Below are positions 1 to 6,100 of a stretch of 13,297 nt of DNA, piece after piece. A program made the position numbers and the translations under genes. The stretch spans positions 1 through 13,297 of the forward strand of contig CADCUA010000498.1 of assembly GCA_902805755.1 (NCBI GenBank), in the 5' to 3' direction. How positions within the stretch are numbered: the stretch's first letter is position 1; the number at the start of each line of letters is the position of its first letter. Under the pieces are notes generated by a model. The model was not told the origin of the DNA and did no database searches. It was given only the letters and a program-made list of their open reading frames with translations. The DNA comes from an uncultured Lysobacter sp. GTDB taxonomy: Bacteria > Pseudomonadota > Gammaproteobacteria > Xanthomonadales > Xanthomonadaceae.

Positions 1-2
1 AA

Positions 3-239
3 TCATTCGATTCGGTCGAAGTCGTGGCCGAAGCCGCGAGCGCGGATGAAGCAGTGATCAAGGCGCGCCAGACCCTGCCCGATGCGGTGCTGCTCGACCT
101 GTCCATGCCCGGCCGCAGCGGCTTCGAGGCGCTGGATGAACTGCGCCGCGCGTGCCCGGACACCGCGGTGGTCATCATGTCCATGCACGATGACCCGATG
201 CATGTGCGCGCCGCGCTTGAACGCGGCGCCAGCGGCTTT
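3..239 (+). CDS. Response regulator receiver domain, partial (both ends missing)
   Basis: This is the middle of a CheY-like receiver domain of the NarL/FixJ kind, cut at the 5' side by the window edge. Read in the frame starting at base 3, it gives VEVVAEAASADEAV, then VLLDLSMPG with the phospho-acceptor Asp at 96-98. PDTAVVIMSMHDD follows, carrying the conserved Ser/Thr position at the end of beta4, and then ALERGASGF. In family members GASGF is followed at once by the conserved Lys of beta5 and later by a DNA-binding output domain. Here the similarity stops at about base 239, and the sequence turns into motA on the opposite strand. The fragment therefore lacks the Lys and any HTH domain. 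As it stands it could not work as a regulator, so it is either a broken gene or one side of a chimeric contig end. The receiver identity is well supported; the target genes are unknown. Confidence 0.8.
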
Positions 240-401
240 CATCACCTTGGGCGGCGTGGAGATGATGTACGCGCCAGCGGCGGAGCCGCAGATCACGATG
301 ATCTCGTTGAGATGCCACAGGGCCAGCAGCTTGCCGCCCACCATCATGAAGCCGCCAAGCACGCTTGCGAGCACAATGACAGCGCCAACGATCAGGAGCA
401 T
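229..401 (-). CDS. motA: Flagellar motor stator protein MotA, N-terminal fragment
   Basis: MotA is the inner-membrane stator subunit that works with MotB to couple proton flow to flagellar rotation. The fragment starts at the ATG at 401 with MLLIVGAVIVLASVLGGFMM (TM1). It continues through GGKLLALWHLNEIIVICGSAAG (TM2 start) and IISTPPKVMKAA, a good match to the first 50 or so residues of MotA; E. coli MotA has 295. After about base 240 (reading leftwards) the similarity ends, because the DNA there is the receiver-domain gene of the other strand. The frame stays open to base 3, but those residues are only antisense of the receiver domain. The large cytoplasmic loop and TM3/TM4 are missing, so this piece cannot form a stator. 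No motB is visible. A sigma-28-like promoter lies just upstream, which supports the identity and the start. Confidence 0.75.
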
Positions 402-436
402 CGAAGTTCATCCAGGGAAATACCGCAATGCACTTG

Positions 437-463
437 ATAACGACGCGAATGCGCAAGTCTTGA
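437..463 (-). promoter_or_regulatory. Sigma-28 (FliA)-like promoter upstream of motA
   Basis: On the minus strand TCAAGACT (463-456), an 11-base spacer (455-445) and GTCGTTAT (444-437) resemble the flagellar sigma-28 consensus TAAAGTTT-N11-GCCGATAA, including the exact spacer length. Transcription would start near 430, about 29 bases before the motA ATG at 401. Late flagellar genes such as motA are classical FliA targets. The match is imperfect (three mismatches in the -10 box), so it remains a prediction. Confidence 0.45.
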
Positions 464-604
464 GCGTGCCGCGTCACAGAACCGGCGCATGCGGCGGCAA
501 GCTCGAGCGTCGCCTGACGTGTCTCTCCTTGGCGTTGCTGTAACACGGGTCGCCCTAACGTCGGGGCGAACGGCTCCATGCCTCTTCCGACAAGGACCCT
601 GACC

Positions 605-1174
605 ATGAACACCCGAGACCCCGGCTTCGACCGCAACGCGAACCCCGGCGACCGACCGTACGAAAACATGCCGTCGCTGACGTCCCGCGCCTGGGGCGCG
701 CAGCATCCGCACGAGGACCGCTTCGGGCACGACGGGCTCGGGGCGTACGGTGACTTCCGACAGCACCACGACCGACAGCACCAGGCCGGCAGCACCGAAC
801 AGCGCACCAGCCATCGCGGTCGCGGCCCGCGCAACGCCGTGCGCGGCGATCACCTGATTGCCGAGGAGATCAACGAGCGGCTGATGCACGATGAGCGCGT
901 GGACGCGAGCGAGATCCTGCTTTCGGTCGAGGACGGCGTCGTTACGCTGACCGGCGAAGTGCCGGAGCGCCGCATGAAGCACCTGGCCGAGGACATCGCC
1001 GACTCCGTGCGCGGCGTGCGTGAGCTGCGCAATGTGATCCGCGTGGACAACGGCGACAAATCATTCGGGTCGCCCGGTCGCGAGTGGCGCAGCGGTCACA
1101 GCCAGAAGGGCAGCGGCTTCTCCAGCGCATCGCCGGGGCACGCCGTGGGCAACCAGGACGAGCGGACCGACTGA
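605..1174 (+). CDS. BON domain-containing protein
   Basis: A 189-residue protein. The ATG at 605 is chosen over an upstream start at 578 because AAGGA at 592-596 lies 8 bases before it. The first 80 residues are low-complexity and hydrophilic, rich in Gly, His, Arg, Asp and Gln, and probably disordered. Residues about 82-148 form a BON domain, from DHLIAEEINERL through DGVVTLTGEVPER to GVRELRNVIRV, with the typical alternating hydrophobic pattern and conserved glycines. The last 40 residues are again Gly/Ser-rich. BON domains are thought to bind phospholipid or other surfaces and often occur in stress-induced envelope proteins such as OsmY. I see no clear signal peptide or membrane segment, so location is uncertain. 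Related proteins with an RGP-rich stretch before the BON domain occur in other proteobacteria. The specific role is unknown. A stem-loop follows the stop. Confidence 0.85.
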   Translation: MNTRDPGFDRNANPGDRPYENMPSLTSRAWGAQHPHEDRFGHDGLGAYGDFRQHHDRQHQAGSTEQRTSHRGRGPRNAVRGDHLIAEEINERLMHDERVDASEILLSVEDGVVTLTGEVPERRMKHLAEDIADSVRGVRELRNVIRVDNGDKSFGSPGREWRSGHSQKGSGFSSASPGHAVGNQDERTD

Positions 1175-1188
1175 ACCGCAGCGTAGAC

Positions 1189-1219
1189 GCGCCGGTCCGG
1201 GCCACACCGGGACCGGCGC
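1189..1219. terminator. Stem-loop between convergent BON gene and speG
   Basis: GCGCCGGTCC (1189-1198) and GGACCGGCGC (1210-1219) form a perfect 10-bp stem with an 11-base loop, 15 bases after the BON gene stop. There is no T-run on either side, so it is not a textbook intrinsic terminator. Its place between convergent genes suggests transcript ending or 3'-end stabilisation. GACCGGCGCC at 1211-1220 is repeated at 1230-1239. Confidence 0.4.
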
Positions 1220-1342
1220 CTGTAAGCGTGACCGGCGCCGTGGCATGCCGGTTCGGATGAGCACGGCGTCGGACGCAGACCAGTCGTCCTGCGATATACG
1301 GCAACGCACGCATTTCGCGTACGGTCGCGCCGATCGATCGTC

Positions 1343-1927
1343 TCAGCGCGTGCCCGGATCCTGTCCCAGCGCTTCGTGCTGGAAAATGCACATGCGCACC
1401 ACGTCGTGATAGCGGCCGTCGCTGAAGAACTCGTCGATCAAAACGCCCTCGCGCTGGAAGCCGGCGTGCTCGTAGACGTGGATCGCAGGCGCGTTGTCGA
1501 CGTCCACCAGCAGGTAGAGCTTGTAGAGGTTGAGCACGCGGAACGCGTAATTGATCGCGAGGCGCGTCGCGGCTTTCGCGAAGCCATGACCCTGCTGCTC
1601 GGGCGAGACCATGATCAGGAACTCCGCGCGCCGATGCAGGTGGTCGATCTCGACCAGCTCCACCAGGCCCGCGCGGTTGCCGCTGCCGTCTTCGATGATG
1701 AAGCGGCGCTCCGACTGGTCGTGGATGTGCTTGCGGAACAGCTCTTCAAGCTCGACGAACGACTCGTACGGCTCCTCGAACCAGTAGCTCATCACGCTGC
1801 GGTTGTTGTTGAGCTGATGGACGAAATGCAGGTCGCCGCGCTCGAGCGGGCGCAGGGTGACGGTAGCCGTAGCGGTCGATGCGCCAGCGGAGCTGGCGGC
1901 GTCGGTCGGGGTCGATAGTTCGGTCAT
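1343..1927 (-). CDS. speG: Spermidine N1-acetyltransferase (GNAT family)
   Basis: The 194-residue product matches E. coli SpeG (186 residues) along nearly its whole length. SpeG transfers acetyl from acetyl-CoA to spermidine or spermine and so limits polyamine toxicity in the cytoplasm. Diagnostic stretches are [10 protein letters not shown] (24-33), [20 protein letters not shown] (41-60), [11 protein letters not shown] (66-76), the acetyl-CoA loop [12 protein letters not shown] (109-120), [10 protein letters not shown] (133-142) and a Tyr near 152 in [10 protein letters not shown], where the family has its catalytic Tyr. [10 protein letters not shown] closes the domain. The ATG at 1927 adds a Ser/Thr/Ala-rich tail of about 23 residues before the domain, longer than in E. 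coli. No internal start codon gives a shorter form, and an upstream in-frame start at 1966 is possible but less likely. No strong Shine-Dalgarno sequence is visible. It stands alone and is divergent from the small gene at 2023. Confidence 0.93.
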   Translation of the reverse strand: MTELSTPTDAASSAGASTATATVTLRPLERGDLHFVHQLNNNRSVMSYWFEEPYESFVELEELFRKHIHDQSERRFIIEDGSGNRAGLVELVEIDHLHRRAEFLIMVSPEQQGHGFAKAATRLAINYAFRVLNLYKLYLLVDVDNAPAIHVYEHAGFQREGVLIDEFFSDGRYHDVVRMCIFQHEALGQDPGTR

Positions 1928-2022
1928 GGGAGAACGGTAGCCGACCTCGCGCACGCGCGCCGTCACGCCGCGTTGGCCGCGCGCTTCCTAGCCTGCTCCA
2001 ACCCCAATGCGGAATGCATTCC

Positions 2023-2328
2023 ATGCCCATGATGCGACTCCGAGTGACCGGCAGCGGCGACGATGCGCGCGCGATCGGCAATCTCCTGCAGAGTATTGAC
2101 GGCGTCGAGCATGTCGAAGAGGTCGCCGACCTGATGCCGCGCCTGGACGATGCCGACTCCAGTTCGGCCGGCCTGCCGGACGATCAGGGCCCCGGCGTGC
2201 ACGAACTCGAAGTCGAAGCTCCGAACCAGCTGGCGGCCAGTCGCGTGCGCGAGGCCGTCGAGGCTCTGGCATTCGATCTGGACGTGCTTGTCGAGTTCGA
2301 GAACGACGAAGACTGGCACAACGCCTGA
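2023..2328 (+). CDS. Small acidic protein of unknown function
   Basis: A 101-residue acidic protein starting MPMMRLRVTGSGDD. The ATG at 2023 has GGAA 8 bases upstream; the ATGs at 2029 and 2032 are alternatives. Residues 4-10 (MRLRVTG) look like a beta strand. AIGNLLQSIDGVEHVEEV (18-35) reads as a helix plus strand, 41-58 is an Asp/Ser/Pro-rich linker (DDADSSSAGLPDD), HELEVEAPN (60-68) is a strand, SRVREAVEALAFDL (73-86) a helix and DVLVEFEND (87-95) a strand. This beta-alpha-beta/beta-alpha-beta order could be a small ferredoxin-like or ACT-like fold, which is inference only. Similar short proteins occur in Lysobacteraceae and pseudomonads as far as I recall, but I know of no assigned function. 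No membrane segment or catalytic motif is seen. Codon use and G+C look native, so I take it as a real gene. Confidence 0.75.
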   Translation: MPMMRLRVTGSGDDARAIGNLLQSIDGVEHVEEVADLMPRLDDADSSSAGLPDDQGPGVHELEVEAPNQLAASRVREAVEALAFDLDVLVEFENDEDWHNA

Positions 2329-2420
2329 ATGACGTATTGATGGGTTTCAGCAGTGATACACGGGCTTCACGGCCCGCACCGCTAGGCTCGTCCTTCATTC
2401 CATTTTCCGGGGCCTATCAG

Positions 2421-2891
2421 ATGAGTGCGGTAGCAGGCGGCAACGTCATTCCGTGGCTGCGTTACCGCAATGCATTCGTCGCGATCGACTGGCTGCAGAG
2501 TGCGTTCGGCTTCGAGCCGGAAGTCATCCATGCCGAGGGGCATGTGGTGCACCATGCGCGGCTGAATTGCGGCAGCGGACAGGTCATCCTGGGCAGCGCC
2601 GAAGACGGCACGGCGTGGGACCGCCACATGGTCCAGCCGGACGAGACAGGCGGACGCGAAACGCAGAGCTGCTGGGTGGTCGTCGACGATGTCGATACGC
2701 ACTACCGGCATTCAGTGGCTGCGGGCGCGGAAGTGGTCATCCCACTTGCCGATCAGGCGTATGGCGGCCGCGGTTATGCGTGTCGCGATATCGAAGGCCA
2801 TCTATGGTGGTTCGGCAGCCACGACCCGCTGGAGCAGCCGACCCTGAACCGCCCGAGCGCGTCGGGCGGCCAGCGCAAGTACCACCACTGA
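2421..2891 (+). CDS. VOC family protein (glyoxalase/PhnB-like)
   Basis: A 156-residue single-chain VOC (vicinal oxygen chelate) protein of the PhnB/glyoxalase-like type. The start fits the family opening: VIPWLRYRNAFVAIDWLQSAFGFE (9-32) is the usual first beta-alpha unit. HHARLNCGSGQVILGS (44-59) is the second. CWVVVDDVDTHYRHSVAAGAEVV (84-106) starts the second half, and YACRDIEGHLWWFGSHDP (119-136) is the highly typical closing strand, in which a Glu or His often binds metal. The substrate cannot be told from sequence. Members are known or proposed as antibiotic-resistance, isomerase or glyoxalase-like enzymes. The open frame extends upstream to about 2340, but the ATG at 2421 is preferred because the family domain starts only nine residues later. 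The ribosome binding site is poor (GGGG at about 2410). It follows the small gene by 92 bases in the same direction. Confidence 0.88.
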   Translation: MSAVAGGNVIPWLRYRNAFVAIDWLQSAFGFEPEVIHAEGHVVHHARLNCGSGQVILGSAEDGTAWDRHMVQPDETGGRETQSCWVVVDDVDTHYRHSVAAGAEVVIPLADQAYGGRGYACRDIEGHLWWFGSHDPLEQPTLNRPSASGGQRKYHH

Positions 2892-2988
2892 GTCACGCGT
2901 CTGCTGAGCCCTTGTACTTGATTGAAGGGGCGTGGCATGTCGCCACACCGAGTCACCAGCTGAGCGATGGGGCGGTCGATCTCGCTTG

Positions 2989-3006
2989 CGCGTCCATCAG
3001 GACGCG
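2989..3006 (-). terminator. Short stem-loop after the EamA transporter gene
   Basis: CGCGTCC (2989-2995) and GGACGCG (3000-3006) form a perfect 7-bp stem around the loop ATCA, 28 bases past the transporter stop on the minus strand. It lies in the 143-base gap between convergent genes. There is no T-run, so the termination role is inferred from position. A weaker hairpin, GTGGC/GCCAC (2932-2946), lies 41 bases past the VOC gene stop. Confidence 0.35.
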
Positions 3007-3034
3007 TCGCCTGCGCGCATCCGAACAATGAAGC

Positions 3035-3934
3035 TCACTTCGGCGCACGCTGTGTCAGCGCGACGCTGCCGAGGATGAGCGCTCCGGCGATACCCATCGT
3101 GAGCGTCAGCGGCTCTCCGAGCAGCATCCACGCCCAGGCCACCGCAAACAGCGGCACCAGATAGGTCACGGTAACGGCGCGGCCGGCGCCGATGCGGCGG
3201 ATCAGACGGTAATACAGCCCATACGCGACTCCCGTGCACAGCACGCCGAGCGTGATCGCCGCGCCCCAGGACCGCAGCGGCACCGGGTCGCGAGGCCACT
3301 GCGCGATTGCAAACGGCAGCACCAGCAGTGCCGCGCATCCAAGCGTGGCTGCTGCGACGGCCGCCGGCGGCAGACCCACCAGATGCCGCTTCAGCAGGTG
3401 CACGCCGACGCCATACAGGAACGCGGCGCTGCAGCCGGCCACGACCGCGCCGCCCACGTTCGACCCCGCCGTCTTGCCGCTGGCGAGCACCACCACGCCG
3501 CCGAAGCCGACCAGCAGCGCAAGCGCGCGGCGCAGCCCGATCTTTTCGTGGAAGAACATGAAACCCACCAGCGCCGTGAACAGCACGGCCATCGCGTTCG
3601 TGATTGCGCCGATGCCGGCCGGTGCGCGCTGCGCCGCCCATGCGAACAGCGCGAACGGGACTGCCGAATTGATCGCGCCGATCAGCGCAAGCTTCGGCCA
3701 CAGCTGCCGCGTGAACGCAGCGCGCTCGCGCCAGAGGAACGGCAGCAGCACCAGCGCGCCGAGGCCCAGGCGCATTTCGACCAGCGCCAGTGAGCCGAAA
3801 TCCTTCGCCGCCACGCGCATGAACATGAAAGACGCGCCCCAGATCGCGCCGAGCGCGGCGAGTTCGAGCGGTGTCAGCCACCGGGCCGTGGCAGTGGCGG
3901 TGGGGACGGGCGCGGCAGAAGAAAGTGCAGCCAT
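3035..3934 (-). CDS. EamA/DMT-family transporter (RhaT/EamA-like)
   Basis: A 299-residue inner-membrane protein of the drug/metabolite transporter superfamily, with two EamA repeats and about ten hydrophobic helices. The first repeat begins LTPLELAALGAIWGASFMFM, the standard WG(A/S)SF signature in TM1. AITNAMAVLFTALVGFMFFHEK ends the first repeat at about residues 88-110. The second repeat ends with YLVPLFAVAWAWMLLGEPLT, the family's P-x-hydrophobic-GE motif, and RAPK follows at the C-terminus. Substrates in this family range from amino acids to metabolites and drugs and cannot be predicted here. The start at 3934 is supported by AGAGG (3946-3942 on the minus strand) 7 bases upstream. The gene is divergent from a GcvA-like LysR regulator 156 bases away, a common arrangement in which the regulator controls the exporter. 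Confidence 0.92.
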   Translation of the reverse strand: MAALSSAAPVPTATATARWLTPLELAALGAIWGASFMFMRVAAKDFGSLALVEMRLGLGALVLLPFLWRERAAFTRQLWPKLALIGAINSAVPFALFAWAAQRAPAGIGAITNAMAVLFTALVGFMFFHEKIGLRRALALLVGFGGVVVLASGKTAGSNVGGAVVAGCSAAFLYGVGVHLLKRHLVGLPPAAVAAATLGCAALLVLPFAIAQWPRDPVPLRSWGAAITLGVLCTGVAYGLYYRLIRRIGAGRAVTVTYLVPLFAVAWAWMLLGEPLTLTMGIAGALILGSVALTQRAPK

Positions 3935-4090
3935 GACGATGCCTCTGGATGTGGAGCCGAGCCGGCCGCGGGCTGGATATGCCTGCGCCAGACATGAGCG
4001 AGGTTGCGGTCGGATGACATTCTCCGAGCCGCAGCAGGCATCGCAAGCGCATACTTTCGGGGTCGGACCACAATCTGGCTTGAGGCTACG
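3935..4090. promoter_or_regulatory. Divergent control region between EamA transporter and lysR
   Basis: This 156-base gap holds the start regions of both divergent genes and so must carry both promoters; a LysR protein normally binds such a gap to control both sides. GAGG at 4082-4085 serves the lysR start. I could not identify a convincing T-N11-A operator or -35/-10 pair by eye, so the regulatory role rests on position alone. Confidence 0.4.
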
Positions 4091-4975
4091 ATGAGCACCC
4101 GTGCGGAATGGCTTTCCTCCCTGGCCGCTTTCGAGGCGGCCGCGCGCCACCAGAACTTCGCCCACGCAGGCGAGGAGCTGCACCTCACTGCAAGCGCGGT
4201 CAGCCATCACGTGCGCAAGCTCGAATCGAGGCTCGGCCTCCCGCTGTTCCAGCGTCATGCACGCGGCGTCGCGCTGACCGCCGCCGGGCGGCAACTCGCC
4301 GATGCGGCAAGCAGTTCGCTCGCCGACCTCGAGGACGTGCTGCGCGGGCTGAAAGCCGCGAGCACCGACCGCGACCTGGTGCGCATCGCCACGCTGCATT
4401 CGTTTACCTGCGCATGGCTGATGCCGCGCCTGCCGGAATTCGCGAAGGCGCATCCGGAGGTGCGCCTGAGCATCGAGACCGGCTTCGCACTGGCGCGCTT
4501 CGACGACAGCGGCCCGGACCTCGCCATACGGCACGGCCCGGGACAATGGCCAGGCGTGCAGGCCATGCCGCTGCTGGACGAACAGCTGTTCCCGGTCGCC
4601 GCGCGGTCAATGCCCGGCGTGGCCGCGGCGTCGACCGCGCGCGACGTCGCGGCGCTGCCGCTGGTCGCCGACAACGCACGCCAGGGCTGGCCGGACTGGT
4701 TCCGCGCCGCGAAGGTGCTCGGCATCACGCCGGACGAGCGCTACCGCTTCACCGACTCCACCGGCGCGCTCGAAGCCGCCGCGACCGGGCTGGGTGCGGT
4801 GCTTGCGCGCCAGCGCATCGTCGAGCCGTACCTCGCTTCGGGACGGCTCGCGCGACTGCCGGGTCCGTCGATCAAGGCCCGCTGGTCGTATTACGTCGTG
4901 CAGCCGTCGCACCGCCGGCTGCGGCCTGCGGCACGCGCGTTCGTCGACTGGTTGCTCGCGCTGCCGCGGGACTGA
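4091..4975 (+). CDS. LysR family transcriptional regulator (GcvA-like)
   Basis: A 294-residue regulator. Residues about 9-66 form the LysR winged HTH: SSLAAFEAAARHQNFAHAGE, then LHLTASAVSHHVRKLESRLG (recognition helix) and PLFQRHARGVALTAAGRQLA. The substrate-binding domain follows from about residue 92, with VRIATLHSFTCAWLMPRLPEF and PEVRLSIETG. The 'AVSHHVRKLE' helix and the 'D..GPDLAIRHGPGQWPG' segment are typical of the GcvA group, whose members mostly regulate adjacent metabolic or transport genes. The ATG at 4091 is chosen because GAGG lies 5 bases before it and the HTH starts at once; a longer frame from 4004 would add about 29 unlikely residues. It is divergent from the EamA transporter at 3934, its probable target. 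The second EamA gene begins 103 bases downstream on the same strand and may be co-transcribed. Confidence 0.92.
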   Translation: MSTRAEWLSSLAAFEAAARHQNFAHAGEELHLTASAVSHHVRKLESRLGLPLFQRHARGVALTAAGRQLADAASSSLADLEDVLRGLKAASTDRDLVRIATLHSFTCAWLMPRLPEFAKAHPEVRLSIETGFALARFDDSGPDLAIRHGPGQWPGVQAMPLLDEQLFPVAARSMPGVAAASTARDVAALPLVADNARQGWPDWFRAAKVLGITPDERYRFTDSTGALEAAATGLGAVLARQRIVEPYLASGRLARLPGPSIKARWSYYVVQPSHRRLRPAARAFVDWLLALPRD

Positions 4976-5078
4976 GGGCTTTCGAACACGCCGCGCGGGC
5001 GGGCACATGCACATCGCTTCATGCCTAACGGCCAACTGCAGCACCGGCTGCGCACGCACGGGACCGGATAATGCGCCG

Positions 5079-6038
5079 ATGCCGATGACCGACACCCGCC
5101 GCGCGTTCCTGCAGATCCACTTCTGCGTCCTGCTGTGGGGATTCACCGCGATCCTCGGCAAGCTGATCACCCTGCCTGCGTTGCCGCTGGTGTGGTGGCG
5201 CATGCTGATCGTCGTCGCCGCGCTCGCGCTGGTGCCACGCGTGTGGCGCGGCGTGCGCGCGATGCCGGCGCGGCTGGTGTGGTCGTACGCGGGCATCGGC
5301 GTGCTGGTGTCGCTGCACTGGCTGACGTTCTACGGCTCGATCAAGTTATCCAACGCTTCGGTCGGCGCAACGTGCATCGCGCTGGCCACGGTGATGACCG
5401 CACTGGTGGAGCCGTGGCTTGCGCGATCGCGGCTGTCCAAGCGCGATGTCGTGCTCGGCATCGCGGTACTGCCCGGCGTCGCGCTCGTGGTCGGTGGCGT
5501 GCCGGGCGAGATGCGGCTCGGTATCGCGGTCGGTGCGGTGTCGGCGCTGCTGGTCGCGCTGTTCGGGTCACTCAACAAGCGTCTGGTCGAACACGGCGAC
5601 GCGCTGACCGTAACCGCGATCGAACTCGGCGCCGGCACGATCACGCTCACCCTGCTCGCCCCGCTGATGCCGCTGCTGCCGGGCCTGTCCGATGCGTTCG
5701 CGGGCGACCTGCTGGTCCTGCCAGGCGGACGCGACACGCTGTACCTGCTGGCGCTCGCGCTTGCGTGCACGCTGCTGCCGTTCGCGCTGTCGCTGGTTGC
5801 GCTGCGCCATATGAGCGCGTTCTCCGCGCAACTGGCGGTCAACCTGGAACCGGTCTACGCGATCATCCTCGCGATCATCCTGCTCGGTGAGCAGCGCGAG
5901 CTGTCCACGCAGTTCTACGTGGGCGTCGCGGTCATCCTGGGCGCGGTGCTGGTGCACCCGCTGCTGGGCAGCCGCCCGAGCGACGTGAACCAGCCCGAGG
6001 CGCTGGCCACCGCCGAATCCAAGCATGTCGCGGACTGA
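5079..6038 (+). CDS. EamA/DMT-family transporter, second copy
   Basis: A 319-residue integral membrane protein with about ten helices and two EamA repeats. TM1 carries the signature FCVLLWGFTAILGKLI. WWRMLIVVAALALVPRVW forms TM2, and SVGATCIALATVMTALVEPWL ends the first repeat with its conserved Pro. In the second half FGSLNKRLVEHGDALTVTA and NLEPVYAIILAIILLGEQRE match the DMT pattern of a Pro before the last helix pair followed by GE. The C-terminus is hydrophilic. It is clearly a different subfamily from the transporter at 3934, so this is not a recent duplication. Start choice is between the ATGs at 5079 and 5085; neither has a good Shine-Dalgarno sequence. The upstream open frame back to 4794 only shadows the lysR gene. 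Substrate unknown. It may be read through from lysR. Confidence 0.9.
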   Translation: MPMTDTRRAFLQIHFCVLLWGFTAILGKLITLPALPLVWWRMLIVVAALALVPRVWRGVRAMPARLVWSYAGIGVLVSLHWLTFYGSIKLSNASVGATCIALATVMTALVEPWLARSRLSKRDVVLGIAVLPGVALVVGGVPGEMRLGIAVGAVSALLVALFGSLNKRLVEHGDALTVTAIELGAGTITLTLLAPLMPLLPGLSDAFAGDLLVLPGGRDTLYLLALALACTLLPFALSLVALRHMSAFSAQLAVNLEPVYAIILAIILLGEQRELSTQFYVGVAVILGAVLVHPLLGSRPSDVNQPEALATAESKHVAD

Positions 6039-6100
6039 CGGCGCGCGAATTGCTCGCGATCGTGGCAGGCTAGCGGCCCGCTTGCCCCGACCGTGACGCG

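Noticed and set aside
3..401. A single 132-residue minus-strand protein
   Set aside because: Only about the first 55 residues resemble MotA; the remainder is antisense of the receiver domain, so I do not treat the full frame as one protein.
1376..1918. Open frame antisense to speG
   Set aside because: It is the antisense of a strongly recognised SpeG, and its Val/Glu/Leu-rich translation has no independent support.
2011..2022. Perfect 12-base palindrome GGAATGCATTCC directly before the ATG at 2023
   Set aside because: About three perfect 12-base palindromes are expected by chance in a window of this size. It could be an operator, but position alone is not enough.
4108..5028. Long open frame (+1 shifted) over the lysR gene
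   Set aside because: The translation is Arg/Ala-rich and repetitive, as expected of an off-frame reading of GC-rich coding DNA; the lysR frame is clearly the real one.
5135..5890. Long open frame inside the second EamA gene
   Set aside because: Same cause: an Arg/Ala-rich shadow without a family resemblance or ribosome binding site.
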